A stretch of 5,026 nt of DNA from Armatimonadota bacterium (GTDB lineage: Bacteria; Armatimonadota; Armatimonadia; Armatimonadales; Armatimonadaceae), in the NCBI GenBank assembly GCA_014381035.1, contig JACMIS010000528.1, positions 1-5,026 of the forward strand, written 5' to 3'. A program made the position numbers and the translations under genes. Below the pieces are notes generated by a model, which saw only the letters and a program-made list of their open reading frames with translations, was not told where the DNA came from and did not search any database. This document shows, one piece after another, positions 1-5,026 of the stretch; the first letter of the stretch is position 1, and every line of letters starts with the position of its first letter.

Positions 1-1086
1 GGGCAGATGATCATGCGCGTCTTCTTCAACCTGATCCGCCTGAGTTTCAGCCTGACCCCGGTTTTCGTCTACGCACTCGCGGGCTATCTGATTGTGGAGC
101 AGGGCGACCGTGCTCTGACCATCGGCACCATCGTCGGGTTTACCGCGCTACAAGCCGCGCTCCTTTTTCCGCTCACCGGTCTGCTTTCCGTGCAAGCCGA
201 ACTGTACTCGTCGCTCGGGTTGTTCGAGCGGATTTTCGAGTACCTGGACATGAAGCAGGCGATCACCGACGCGCCAGACGCCGTCACGCTCGCGCCGAGC
301 GACACGCGCGGCGCGGTGCGCTTCGAGAATGTGACGTTCCGCTACGAGGAATCGCAGGAATCGCCGACGCTGACCGACGTTTCTTTCGACGCCGAAGCCG
401 GGTCGTTCGTCGCGCTGGTCGGTGCGTCCGGCGCGGGCAAAACGACGCTGACGTACCTGATTCCCCGCCTGTACGACGCCAACACCGGGCGCGTCCTGAT
501 TGACGGCAACGACGTGAAGAGCATCAAGTTAGACTCGCTCGGCAAGATCATCGGCGTCGTAACGCAGGAGACATACCTTGTCCATGACACGATCCGCGAA
601 AACCTGCGCTACGGTCGCCCGGACGCCACCGACGAGCAACTGATCGCGGCGGCGCAGGCGGCGGCGATCCATGACCACATCGCCAGTTTGCCCGAAGGCT
701 ACGACACCGTGGTCGGCGAACGTGGCTACAAACTTTCCGGTGGCGAAAAGCAGCGTATCGCCATCGCCCGCGCCCTGCTAAAAAACCCGCCGATCCTGAT
801 CCTGGACGAAGCCACGTCCGCACTGGACACACGCTCCGAACGACTCATCCAGGATGCCCTTTCCAACCTGTCGAAAGGACGCACCACGTTCGCTATCGCA
901 CACCGCCTTTCCACGATTCTCGCCGCCGACCAGATCTTAGTCATGGATAAAGGGCGCGTGGTCGAGCGCGGCACGCACGCCGAACTGTTAGCCGCAGGCG
1001 GTACTTATGAAAAACTGTACGCGGCGCAATTCCGAACCGGCAATGGGGAAGATAAGCCGGAGGTGAAGAATGACAGTGCGGATTGA
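1..1086 (+). CDS. ABC exporter, fused permease/ATPase half-transporter (5' partial)
   Basis: This is an MsbA/multidrug-type ABC half-transporter whose gene begins upstream of the window. The frame is open from base 1, and the first in-window ATG (base 7 or 13) is internal to the membrane domain, so neither is the true start. Numbering from the ATG at base 7, residues 1-60 hold the last two membrane helices. The nucleotide-binding domain starts near residue 103. Its motifs are complete: A-loop Tyr113 (FRY), Walker A GASGAGKT (139-146), Q-loop Gln187, signature LSGGE (243-247), Walker B ILILDE (263-268), D-loop SALD and switch His299. All residues needed for ATP hydrolysis are present, so the enzyme should be active. 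It would work as a homo- or heterodimer in the inner membrane, exporting lipids, drugs or peptides; the substrate cannot be read from this part. Its 3' end overlaps the next gene by 17 bases. Confidence 0.96.
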   Translation, partial: GQMIMRVFFNLIRLSFSLTPVFVYALAGYLIVEQGDRALTIGTIVGFTALQAALLFPLTGLLSVQAELYSSLGLFERIFEYLDMKQAITDAPDAVTLAPSDTRGAVRFENVTFRYEESQESPTLTDVSFDAEAGSFVALVGASGAGKTTLTYLIPRLYDANTGRVLIDGNDVKSIKLDSLGKIIGVVTQETYLVHDTIRENLRYGRPDATDEQLIAAAQAAAIHDHIASLPEGYDTVVGERGYKLSGGEKQRIAIARALLKNPPILILDEATSALDTRSERLIQDALSNLSKGRTTFAIAHRLSTILAADQILVMDKGRVVERGTHAELLAAGGTYEKLYAAQFRTGNGEDKPEVKNDSAD

Positions 1087-1555
1087 TCCCGTGCCGCGCC
1101 ACGGTGATATTCCGCCGTGGAAGCCGAGTGTATTCTGGTTCAACTACATTACACTCATCGCAGACTTGCAGGAACAGTTTGCACAGATTCAGGGTCGGTG
1201 GGCGAAGTTACGTAGCGAGGCGGGCAATCAGCCGCTATCCCATGATGACGCATCGTCTCGTATTCACTCCCGATACCCGACAGATTGTGCCCTTTTATCA
1301 GAGTTGGAAGCCCAACTATCTGTGGATTGCTACTCCGAGTTGTGTTTCGGTGAGATAGGTTTACTTGTTGACCGTCTGATCTTCAGAAGGCAATTTATCG
1401 CCTTCCGTTGCGGTGAGTGCGGAGCACAGTTCGGGGCGGGTGACGCGGTCATAAAGCCATGGATGATTGGTGAGTCATTAGCGGCGATGGGTGGTGAAAA
1501 ATTATGTTGTCCTTTCGGACACACTGTCTATGCCGCTGAGCAGTGGAACTCGTGA
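1070..1555 (+). CDS. small cysteine-rich, probable zinc-ribbon protein of unknown function
   Basis: A 161-residue protein that I do not recognise. It has no signal peptide or membrane segment, so it is probably cytoplasmic. The C-terminal third carries Cys114-x2-Cys117 (FRCGECG) and, after about 28 residues, Cys146-Cys147-x3-His151 (CCPFGH). This spacing suggests a single zinc-ribbon or treble-clef-like site. The N-terminal half is rich in polar and aromatic residues without a clear motif. The start is supported by a strong GGAGGTG ribosome-binding site at 1059-1065, inside the end of the ABC gene; the ATG overlaps that gene by 17 bases, which suggests translational coupling. Two stop codons in a row (TGA TGA) end it. 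Its base composition is visibly lower in GC than its neighbours (about 45% around 1321-1380), which may mean recent acquisition or relaxed constraint. A competing frame (1083-1358) looks partly protein-like but lacks a good start. Confidence 0.72.
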   Translation: MTVRIDPVPRHGDIPPWKPSVFWFNYITLIADLQEQFAQIQGRWAKLRSEAGNQPLSHDDASSRIHSRYPTDCALLSELEAQLSVDCYSELCFGEIGLLVDRLIFRRQFIAFRCGECGAQFGAGDAVIKPWMIGESLAAMGGEKLCCPFGHTVYAAEQWNS

Positions 1556-1636
1556 TGAAGTGCGATCTAATCTCCGAGCTAGAACTGAGCCGTCATCTCT
1601 TTATCGCATAGGCAGGGCGACCAAGGTATACTTCGT

Positions 1637-1656
1637 CCCGGTCACGACAAACCGGG
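1637..1656 (+). other. short GC-rich hairpin in intergenic gap
   Basis: CCCGGT (1637-1642) and ACCGGG (1651-1656) form a perfect 6-bp stem with an 8-base loop. It lies about 80 bases after the small zinc-ribbon gene and 100 bases before the preferred start of the next gene. No run of T follows, so it is not a classic intrinsic terminator; it could still end the ABC operon or shape the next leader. Apart from this, the gap 1556-1756 shows no convincing gene or promoter; a TAGAAT at 1657-1662 lacks a good -35 partner. Confidence 0.3.
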
Positions 1657-1756
1657 TAGAATGATCGCATTCCCACCCCCGCGTTTATTCTGCCCGCCCG
1701 CGTCAAAGGCTTCCACGATTAGGCGGAAACCGGCGTCATCCTGGGACAACTCGGCT

Positions 1757-2284
1757 ATGGCTTTTGGTCGGCAGGTGCTTTCTCTGCCACAAAGCGACAC
1801 AGGAGCATCGGCGGATTGGACGGAGCCGCTCCGAAAACGTATCTGGCTTACGCTTCAACGGGTCGCCATGGTCGCCGAAGCCACGCGCCGCGAGTTCCTT
1901 CTCGCGCCTATCCTCTTCGACGTGTCGGTCGCCGTGGACGCTGAACTGCATTCCGAATACGCGGTGAATGTTTCGCCGCAACTGCGCGGGCGTCTTGACT
2001 TTTACCTCGAAAAACAGTCCACGCTTCTGGTCGTGGAAGCCAAAAACGCGGACATGGCGCGGGGATTTACGCAACTCGCCGCTGAACTGACCGCCCTGGA
2101 TGCCTTCGCTGAACCCAGTATACCGATGCTTTACGGTGCGGTGTCGGTCGGAGACGTATGGCGATTCGGTATCCTCGACCGAGGGGCGAAACAGGTGACG
2201 CAAGACATCCACCAGTTCACTCTGCCGGACGACACCGGCGATCTTCTGGCGGTACTGACCGGAATACTGCTCGATCCCCAATGA
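1757..2284 (+). CDS. stand-alone PD-(D/E)XK nuclease-fold protein (cyanobacteria-type, HsdR-N-like)
   Basis: A 175-residue protein with the core of the PD-(D/E)XK nuclease superfamily. Counting from this start, Glu67 (SEY), Asp81 in GRLD, Glu94-x-Lys96 in VVEAK, and Gln106 in the helix GFTQLAAEL follow the usual order: acidic helix residue, metal-binding Asp, ExK, then a Gln helix. All expected catalytic residues are kept. The C-terminal stretch YGAVSVGDVWRFG, then a TQD motif and a short helix, resembles small proteins frequent in cyanobacterial genomes that are often labelled as type I restriction HsdR N-terminal-like. No methyltransferase or helicase partner is nearby, so a role in restriction is not supported here; the substrate is unknown. 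An ATG at 1661 would add 32 residues, but that extension is proline-rich and unlike a protein start. ATG 1757 has a weak GGGA ten bases upstream, and a GTG at 1775 is also possible. Confidence 0.78.
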   Translation: MAFGRQVLSLPQSDTGASADWTEPLRKRIWLTLQRVAMVAEATRREFLLAPILFDVSVAVDAELHSEYAVNVSPQLRGRLDFYLEKQSTLLVVEAKNADMARGFTQLAAELTALDAFAEPSIPMLYGAVSVGDVWRFGILDRGAKQVTQDIHQFTLPDDTGDLLAVLTGILLDPQ

Positions 2285-2333
2285 GACTGTAACGGTCACT
2301 TCGTAGGGTGCTACCGGATTTCTTCGAAAAAAC

Positions 2334-2362
2334 TTGACAACCAGGTGCAAAACAGGTACATT
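2334..2362 (+). promoter_or_regulatory. predicted sigma-70 promoter of the propeller gene
   Basis: A perfect -35 TTGACA (2334-2339) is followed by a spacer of exactly 17 bases and a -10 TACATT (2357-2362, four of six consensus bases). Transcription should start near 2369, inside the palindrome that begins at the last two bases of the -10 box. The resulting leader would be about 110 bases long. This is a prediction from sequence alone, but the match of spacer, position and operator is good. Confidence 0.72.
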
Positions 2363-2394
2363 ATTTATGTACATACTAGTATGTACATAAATAA
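2361..2394. promoter_or_regulatory. perfect 34-bp palindromic operator, probable TetR-type repressor site
   Basis: Every base from 2361 to 2377 pairs with its mirror base from 2378 to 2394, centred on ACTAGT, giving a perfect 17+17 inverted repeat with no spacer. It contains two copies of the 10-bp palindrome TATGTACATA (2366-2375 and 2380-2389), whose centres are 14 bp apart. A third GTACAT (2356-2361) overlaps the -10 box. An outer pair, CAGGT (2353-2357) and ACCTG (2394-2398), frames the site asymmetrically. The site is AT-rich in GC-rich surroundings and spans roughly -8 to +26 of the predicted start, the classic place for a repressor. The only regulator gene in view, a TetR-family protein at 3720, is the natural candidate to bind it. 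The nested layout could fit two dimers, as known for QacR. Confidence 0.8.
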
Positions 2395-2417
2395 CCTGCG
2401 GATTTCGTGTCTCGCTA

Positions 2418-2440
2418 CGCGTCGCGCGGCTTCCGACGCG
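2418..2440 (+). other. leader hairpin upstream of the propeller gene
   Basis: CGCGTCG (2418-2424) and CGACGCG (2434-2440) form a perfect 7-bp stem with a 9-base loop in the predicted 5' leader, about 23 bases before the ribosome-binding site. It may stabilise the message or be chance in GC-rich DNA. No riboswitch-like conserved core was recognised. Confidence 0.35.
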
Positions 2441-2462
2441 GCACGGTTCGTCCGCAGTTCAC

Positions 2463-2470
2463 AAGGAAGG
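2463..2470 (+). promoter_or_regulatory. ribosome-binding site that decides the propeller gene start
   Basis: AAGGAAGG lies eight bases before the ATG at 2479. It favours that ATG over the in-frame GTG at 2407, which has no such site and would put a basic 24-residue extension ahead of the signal peptide. Confidence 0.75.
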
Positions 2471-2478
2471 ATTGCCCT

Positions 2479-3612
2479 ATGAAACGGATATCTGGCGGAA
2501 CGGTTACAGGCAACACTGGCGCGACGGTATCAGCGGCGGTGTTGGCGGTTTTCACATTTGGCACTCTCGTCGCGCCCCCCCCGGCGGTAGCACAAAACAT
2601 AACGATACAGGCACTCAACCCGGCGGCGGGAGAGTTCCCAGAGGCGGTCGCGCTTTCTGCGGACGGAGGCACACTATACAGCGGGTTCTTTCTAAGTGGT
2701 GTCGTACAGGGGTTCCGTACAGACACGCTCGCGCGAACCACGTCGGTCGCCGTGCCCGCGCCACTCGGCATCGCGCGGGACCGGAACGGCGACATGCTCG
2801 TGGCGACCGCACCGTGGTTTCGGGATCAGCTTACGGGCGGGAGCAGCGGCGTGCCGCAGGACCAGGGCGTTTGGCGCGTCACCGCAGCCGGCGTCGCCAA
2901 CCGAGTCGCCGTGCTCCCATTCGTGGGCGTACTCCCCAACGCCCTCGCCACCGACAGTGTGGGCAACATCTACGTCGCCGACCTTCTGGGCGACGCGCTG
3001 TACCGGGTTGACACCGTGGGCACGGTGAGCGTCTGGGCACAGAGTAGCCTTCTGGCGGGGGACCCTTCCTCCGACCCGTCCAGTCCGACAGCGGGCTTCC
3101 CCCTAGGCGGCAATGGCGTACAAGTTCGCGGGTCTACACTATATGTGAGCAACACCGATTACGGGCGCATACTCGCCATTCCCATCAATGCCGACGGCTC
3201 TGCAGGTGCCATAAGTACGTACCTTCAAAGCGACCGGTTGATCGGGCTAGACGGCTTCGATATGGACGACTTCGGGACCGTGTACGGTGCCAACATCATA
3301 ACCAGCGAACTCGTGCGTGCCGACCCATCCGGTGCCATCATCACTCTCGCCGGTCCCAACGACGGTTTGAGTTCCACAACCGGCGTCGCAATCAACAGCA
3401 CGTCAAACCCCTCCTCGCTTTATTTTAGCAACTTCTCGATACCCGTCCCGTTCCTCACTTCGGTGAACCAGCCCGGTGTCGGGCGCTTGAGCCTGTCTCC
3501 AACCGTCGTGCCGGAGGCGCACACACTCGGGCTGTCCCTCCTTGGCGCGGCGTATTTGACAGGAACGGTGATCTTGCGACGACGCCGAGCGCGTCGCGTC
3601 ACCGCTCTATAG
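2479..3612 (+). CDS. secreted beta-propeller-like protein (NHL/SMP-30-like) with PEP-CTERM-type sorting signal
   Basis: A 377-residue exported protein. It begins MKR, followed by a hydrophobic segment (about 15-32) and a signal peptidase I site after AVA at 36-38. The body has repeated blades of the NHL/SMP-30 kind: PLGIARDRNGDMLVA (95-109), PNALATDSVGNIYVAD (153-168), a GNTLYVSN-like unit near 211-225, FDMDDFGTVYGAN near 259-271, and GVAIN...SLYFSN near 302-318. These suggest a six-bladed propeller. The C-terminus has VPEA (344-347), a hydrophobic helix (about 349-366) and RRRRARR (367-373). That is the three-part PEP-CTERM pattern recognised by exosortase, with Ala in place of the usual last Pro. 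The protein is therefore probably anchored or released at the cell surface or in extracellular matrix. Its ligand or enzyme activity cannot be told. It has its own promoter with a palindromic operator and is followed by a tetR gene on the same strand. Confidence 0.88.
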   Translation: MKRISGGTVTGNTGATVSAAVLAVFTFGTLVAPPPAVAQNITIQALNPAAGEFPEAVALSADGGTLYSGFFLSGVVQGFRTDTLARTTSVAVPAPLGIARDRNGDMLVATAPWFRDQLTGGSSGVPQDQGVWRVTAAGVANRVAVLPFVGVLPNALATDSVGNIYVADLLGDALYRVDTVGTVSVWAQSSLLAGDPSSDPSSPTAGFPLGGNGVQVRGSTLYVSNTDYGRILAIPINADGSAGAISTYLQSDRLIGLDGFDMDDFGTVYGANIITSELVRADPSGAIITLAGPNDGLSSTTGVAINSTSNPSSLYFSNFSIPVPFLTSVNQPGVGRLSLSPTVVPEAHTLGLSLLGAAYLTGTVILRRRRARRVTAL

Positions 3613-3620
3613 GACGAGCC

Positions 3621-3647
3621 TCGGCGGGAGCTATACGCCCCCGCCGA
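3621..3647 (+). terminator. GC-rich terminator-like hairpin after the propeller gene
   Basis: TCGGCGGG (3621-3628) and CCCGCCGA (3640-3647) form a perfect 8-bp stem with an 11-base loop, beginning eight bases after the stop codon. No T-run follows, so termination may be partial or need other factors. Its position between a stop codon and a new promoter supports a terminator role. Confidence 0.5.
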
Positions 3648-3657
3648 CCTCTAGACC

Positions 3658-3686
3658 TTGACACAGGAACCGCCGCAAGACATAAT
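3658..3686 (+). promoter_or_regulatory. predicted sigma-70 promoter of the tetR gene
   Basis: A perfect -35 TTGACA (3658-3663), a spacer of exactly 17 bases and a -10 CATAAT (3681-3686, five of six consensus bases) lie 34 bases before the tetR start codon. Transcription should begin near 3693, giving a leader of about 27 bases with a GAGAG (3711-3715) as ribosome-binding site. It is closer to consensus than the upstream propeller promoter and does not carry the 34-bp palindrome. Confidence 0.72.
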
Positions 3687-3690
3687 GCTG

Positions 3691-3706
3691 TTCATAGATC
3701 TGCGAA
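3691..3706. promoter_or_regulatory. weak imperfect palindrome at the tetR start site
   Basis: TTCATAGATCTGCGAA pairs at 12 of 16 positions around AGATCT and covers the predicted tetR transcription start. Its left half, GTTCATA with the preceding G, resembles the GTACATA half-site of the 34-bp operator at six of seven bases; the right half does not. It could be a low-affinity autoregulatory site or chance. Confidence 0.25.
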
Positions 3707-3719
3707 TCGTGAGAGCGAA

Positions 3720-4331
3720 ATGGCAAAGAAAGCAACAGGGCGGGAAAAACTGGTTCAAGTCACAAAAGAACTGTTGTGGGAACAGGGCTACGCGGCGACG
3801 AGCCCCTACACCATCGTTACGCGTTCAGGGGTCGGCCAGGGTAGCTTTTACCACCACTTTCCCGGCAAGCGTGAGCTGGCGGCGGCGGCCTTGGAATCAG
3901 TGGCGGATGAGGTCATCGGCACGAATAGGGACCAGTTGTCGGCCACATCAGGGCAACCCGCGCGGGACCGGCTAATGACGTACCTCAGTGCCGAGCGGGA
4001 CGTTCTGCGCGGGTGTCGCCTCGGTCGCATCGCCTACGATCCGGGATTGGAGGAGCCGATGTTGCGTGCACCATCCGAACGCTACTTCCACGAGTTGCGC
4101 CTCCTCGTCTCGGCTGTCCTGCAGGAGATGCGGGACGAGGGCGAACTCCCGCCGTCCGCGCCGCTGCAGGTGCTGGCAATGACTGCGATTGCCACGGTGC
4201 AGGGCGGCTACATTCTGGCACGCATCCACGGTGATTCGGCACCTCTGCGCGACGCAGTGGACGGACTGGCGTTTCTTCTGAACTTGCCACTGCCCGACGT
4301 AGCGATGGCTGGCGGCGCGGACGACTCCTGA
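3720..4331 (+). CDS. TetR/AcrR-family transcriptional repressor
   Basis: A 203-residue one-component regulator of the usual TetR length. Residues 8-55 form the DNA-binding domain, with helix-turn-helix TSPYTIVTRSGVGQGSFYHHF at 27-47, followed by the typical FPGKRELAAAAL linker helix. The remaining all-helical part (about 60-190) is the ligand-binding and dimerisation domain; GCRLGRIAYDP (98-108), with Cys99, and TVQGGYILAR (159-168) resemble the LmrA/YxaF-like subgroup. Such proteins bind palindromic operators as dimers and let go when a small molecule binds. The start ATG has GAGAG four bases upstream and a strong promoter just before it. The likely target is the 34-bp palindrome in front of the neighbouring propeller gene, since no other target or efflux gene is adjacent. 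The ligand is unknown. Confidence 0.93.
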   Translation: MAKKATGREKLVQVTKELLWEQGYAATSPYTIVTRSGVGQGSFYHHFPGKRELAAAALESVADEVIGTNRDQLSATSGQPARDRLMTYLSAERDVLRGCRLGRIAYDPGLEEPMLRAPSERYFHELRLLVSAVLQEMRDEGELPPSAPLQVLAMTAIATVQGGYILARIHGDSAPLRDAVDGLAFLLNLPLPDVAMAGGADDS

Positions 4332-4490
4332 TCCAGGGCACCGAACCCGGCCCGGACGGTACCTACCGATTCTCTAAGGCGCGATACAGGGCGGCGACGG
4401 CGGTTCGGCACTCTCGACCGGGCTCGCGGTGACAGGGACATCCGGCAGTTCACACGCCCCTGCGCCATCACATACATTCTCGTCAGCACT

Positions 4491-4516
4491 CCGGTCGGCG
4501 AATCAGTCGCGACCGG
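4491..4516 (-). terminator. terminator-like hairpin after the mtfA-like gene
   Basis: CCGGTCG (4491-4497) pairs with CGACCGG (4510-4516), and after a one-base bulge two more C-G pairs close a 7-base loop. Read on the - strand it begins ten bases after the stop codon of the peptidase gene. No T-run follows on either strand, but it may end transcription from both converging genes. The rest of the gap 4332-4526 holds nothing I can call. Confidence 0.42.
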
Positions 4517-4526
4517 CTGAGCCGCG

Positions 4527-5026
4527 TCACTCGCCTAGCCCGACCGCTCGCTCGTATCGCGGGAGCACCCGTAGGTACCCGATCACCCGTGCCGCCGGGT
4601 CCTGACGGTAATAATCTTTCAGCACGGTGTACAGGTCGCGCCAGCGGCGGCGCAGGGCGCGGGGACGCTCGAAGAACGCTTCGGTGGCGACCGCGAAGAA
4701 CTCGGCGGCGTCGGTCGCGCCGTAGGGGTCCAGAACCAGGTCGTCGCCCCAGCCCCGGTATTTCCACCACAGCCGCCCGCGCAACCGGTCATACGCCCGA
4801 TTCATCACCCGGTGCCACTCGTCGTATTGCGCGTCGGAATACAGAACCGGGGTACCTTCGGCGTTGCCGTCCTCCATATCGAGTTTGTGTGCGAACTCGT
4901 GCAGGACGACGTTCGCACCGTGCGCCGCGCCGCGCCCGCCCGCTTGCGCATCCGCCCACGACAGAATCACCGGACCGCCGCGCCATGCCTCCCCGAGCCG
5001 CCACGAATGCCCGGTTTCCAGCACCC
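4527..5026 (-). CDS. mtfA: MtfA-like zinc metallopeptidase, family M90 (5' partial)
   Basis: The C-terminal 166 or so residues of an MtfA (Mlc titration factor A) homologue; about 90-100 N-terminal residues lie beyond the window. The GTG codon at 5022-5024 is an internal Val, not the start. Numbering from it, GGPVILSWADA (16-26) is the strand before the active-site helix, HEFAH (42-46, within VVLHEFAHKLDMEDG) supplies two zinc-binding His and the catalytic Glu, and YGATDAAEFFAVATEAFFE (101-119) should supply the third zinc ligand, probably Glu108. All key residues are present. In enterobacteria MtfA is a cytosolic aminopeptidase-like enzyme that binds the glucose repressor Mlc; outside that group the partner is usually unknown. 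It is convergent with the tetR gene, so it is not part of that unit. The C-terminal tail after PAARV is ordinary. Confidence 0.95.
   Translation of the reverse strand, partial: VLETGHSWRLGEAWRGGPVILSWADAQAGGRGAAHGANVVLHEFAHKLDMEDGNAEGTPVLYSDAQYDEWHRVMNRAYDRLRGRLWWKYRGWGDDLVLDPYGATDAAEFFAVATEAFFERPRALRRRWRDLYTVLKDYYRQDPAARVIGYLRVLPRYERAVGLGE

Noticed and set aside
1661..1756. N-terminal extension of the nuclease-fold gene from ATG 1661
   Set aside because: Its translation is proline-rich and unlike a conserved domain, and there is no good ribosome-binding site; the start at 1757 was preferred.
2293..2316. Bulged hairpin after the nuclease-fold gene as a terminator
   Set aside because: The stem has a two-base bulge and no T-run follows; too weak to list.
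1736..2374. Long open frame on the - strand opposite the nuclease-fold gene
   Set aside because: It mirrors the real + strand gene, shows no recognisable motif, and would start inside the operator palindrome.
2361..2394. 34-bp palindrome as a recombinase (lox-like) site or transposon end
   Set aside because: There is no asymmetric core, no recombinase or transposase nearby, no second copy and no target duplication; its position on the promoter fits an operator better.
2407..2478. Upstream GTG start for the propeller gene
   Set aside because: It would place a basic, non-signal-like extension before the signal peptide, while ATG 2479 has a strong AAGGAAGG at the right distance.
2472..3011. 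Arg/Gly-rich open frames overlapping the propeller gene
   Set aside because: Typical off-frame translations of GC-rich DNA; the true frame has a signal peptide, blades and a sorting signal.
4208..4770. Two - strand open frames (4208-4489 and 4483-4770)
   Set aside because: Arg/Pro-rich with no motif; they overlap tetR and the mtfA-like gene in other frames.

Overview
This is a GC-rich bacterial window with five complete or partial, clearly protein-coding genes and one less certain small gene. The secreted protein with a PEP-CTERM-type C-terminus implies an outer-membrane-bearing lineage that has exosortase. Together with the cyanobacteria-like lone nuclease-fold protein, this would fit an Armatimonadota, Planctomycetes/Verrucomicrobia or cyanobacteria-like genome. 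That placement is inference only; no rRNA or marker gene is present.

Left part (1-1555, + strand): the 3' two thirds of an exporter-type ABC transporter half-molecule (last membrane helices plus a full ATPase domain). It overlaps by 17 bases a small cysteine-rich, probably zinc-binding protein of unknown function, so the two are probably co-translated. A non-coding stretch of about 200 bases follows. Next, at 1757-2284, comes a stand-alone protein with the PD-(D/E)XK nuclease-like core, of the type common in cyanobacteria.

Centre (2285-4331, + strand): the most interesting region. A promoter with a perfect TTGACA and an exact 17-base spacer lies in front of a perfect 34-bp palindrome at 2361-2394, which covers the predicted transcription start. 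The gene behind it encodes a secreted beta-propeller-like protein (NHL/SMP-30-like repeats) with a signal peptide and a C-terminal PEP-CTERM-like sorting signal. A GC-rich hairpin follows, then a second TTGACA-N17-CATAAT promoter and a TetR-family repressor gene. The simplest model is that the TetR protein binds the 34-bp palindrome and represses the surface propeller gene.

Right part (4332-5026): about 195 bases of convergent intergenic DNA with one good hairpin, then, on the - strand, the C-terminal part of an MtfA-like zinc peptidase (family M90) that runs off the window edge.

No tRNA, rRNA, CRISPR array, insertion sequence or long direct repeat was seen. No gene-free stretch exceeds 300 bases.
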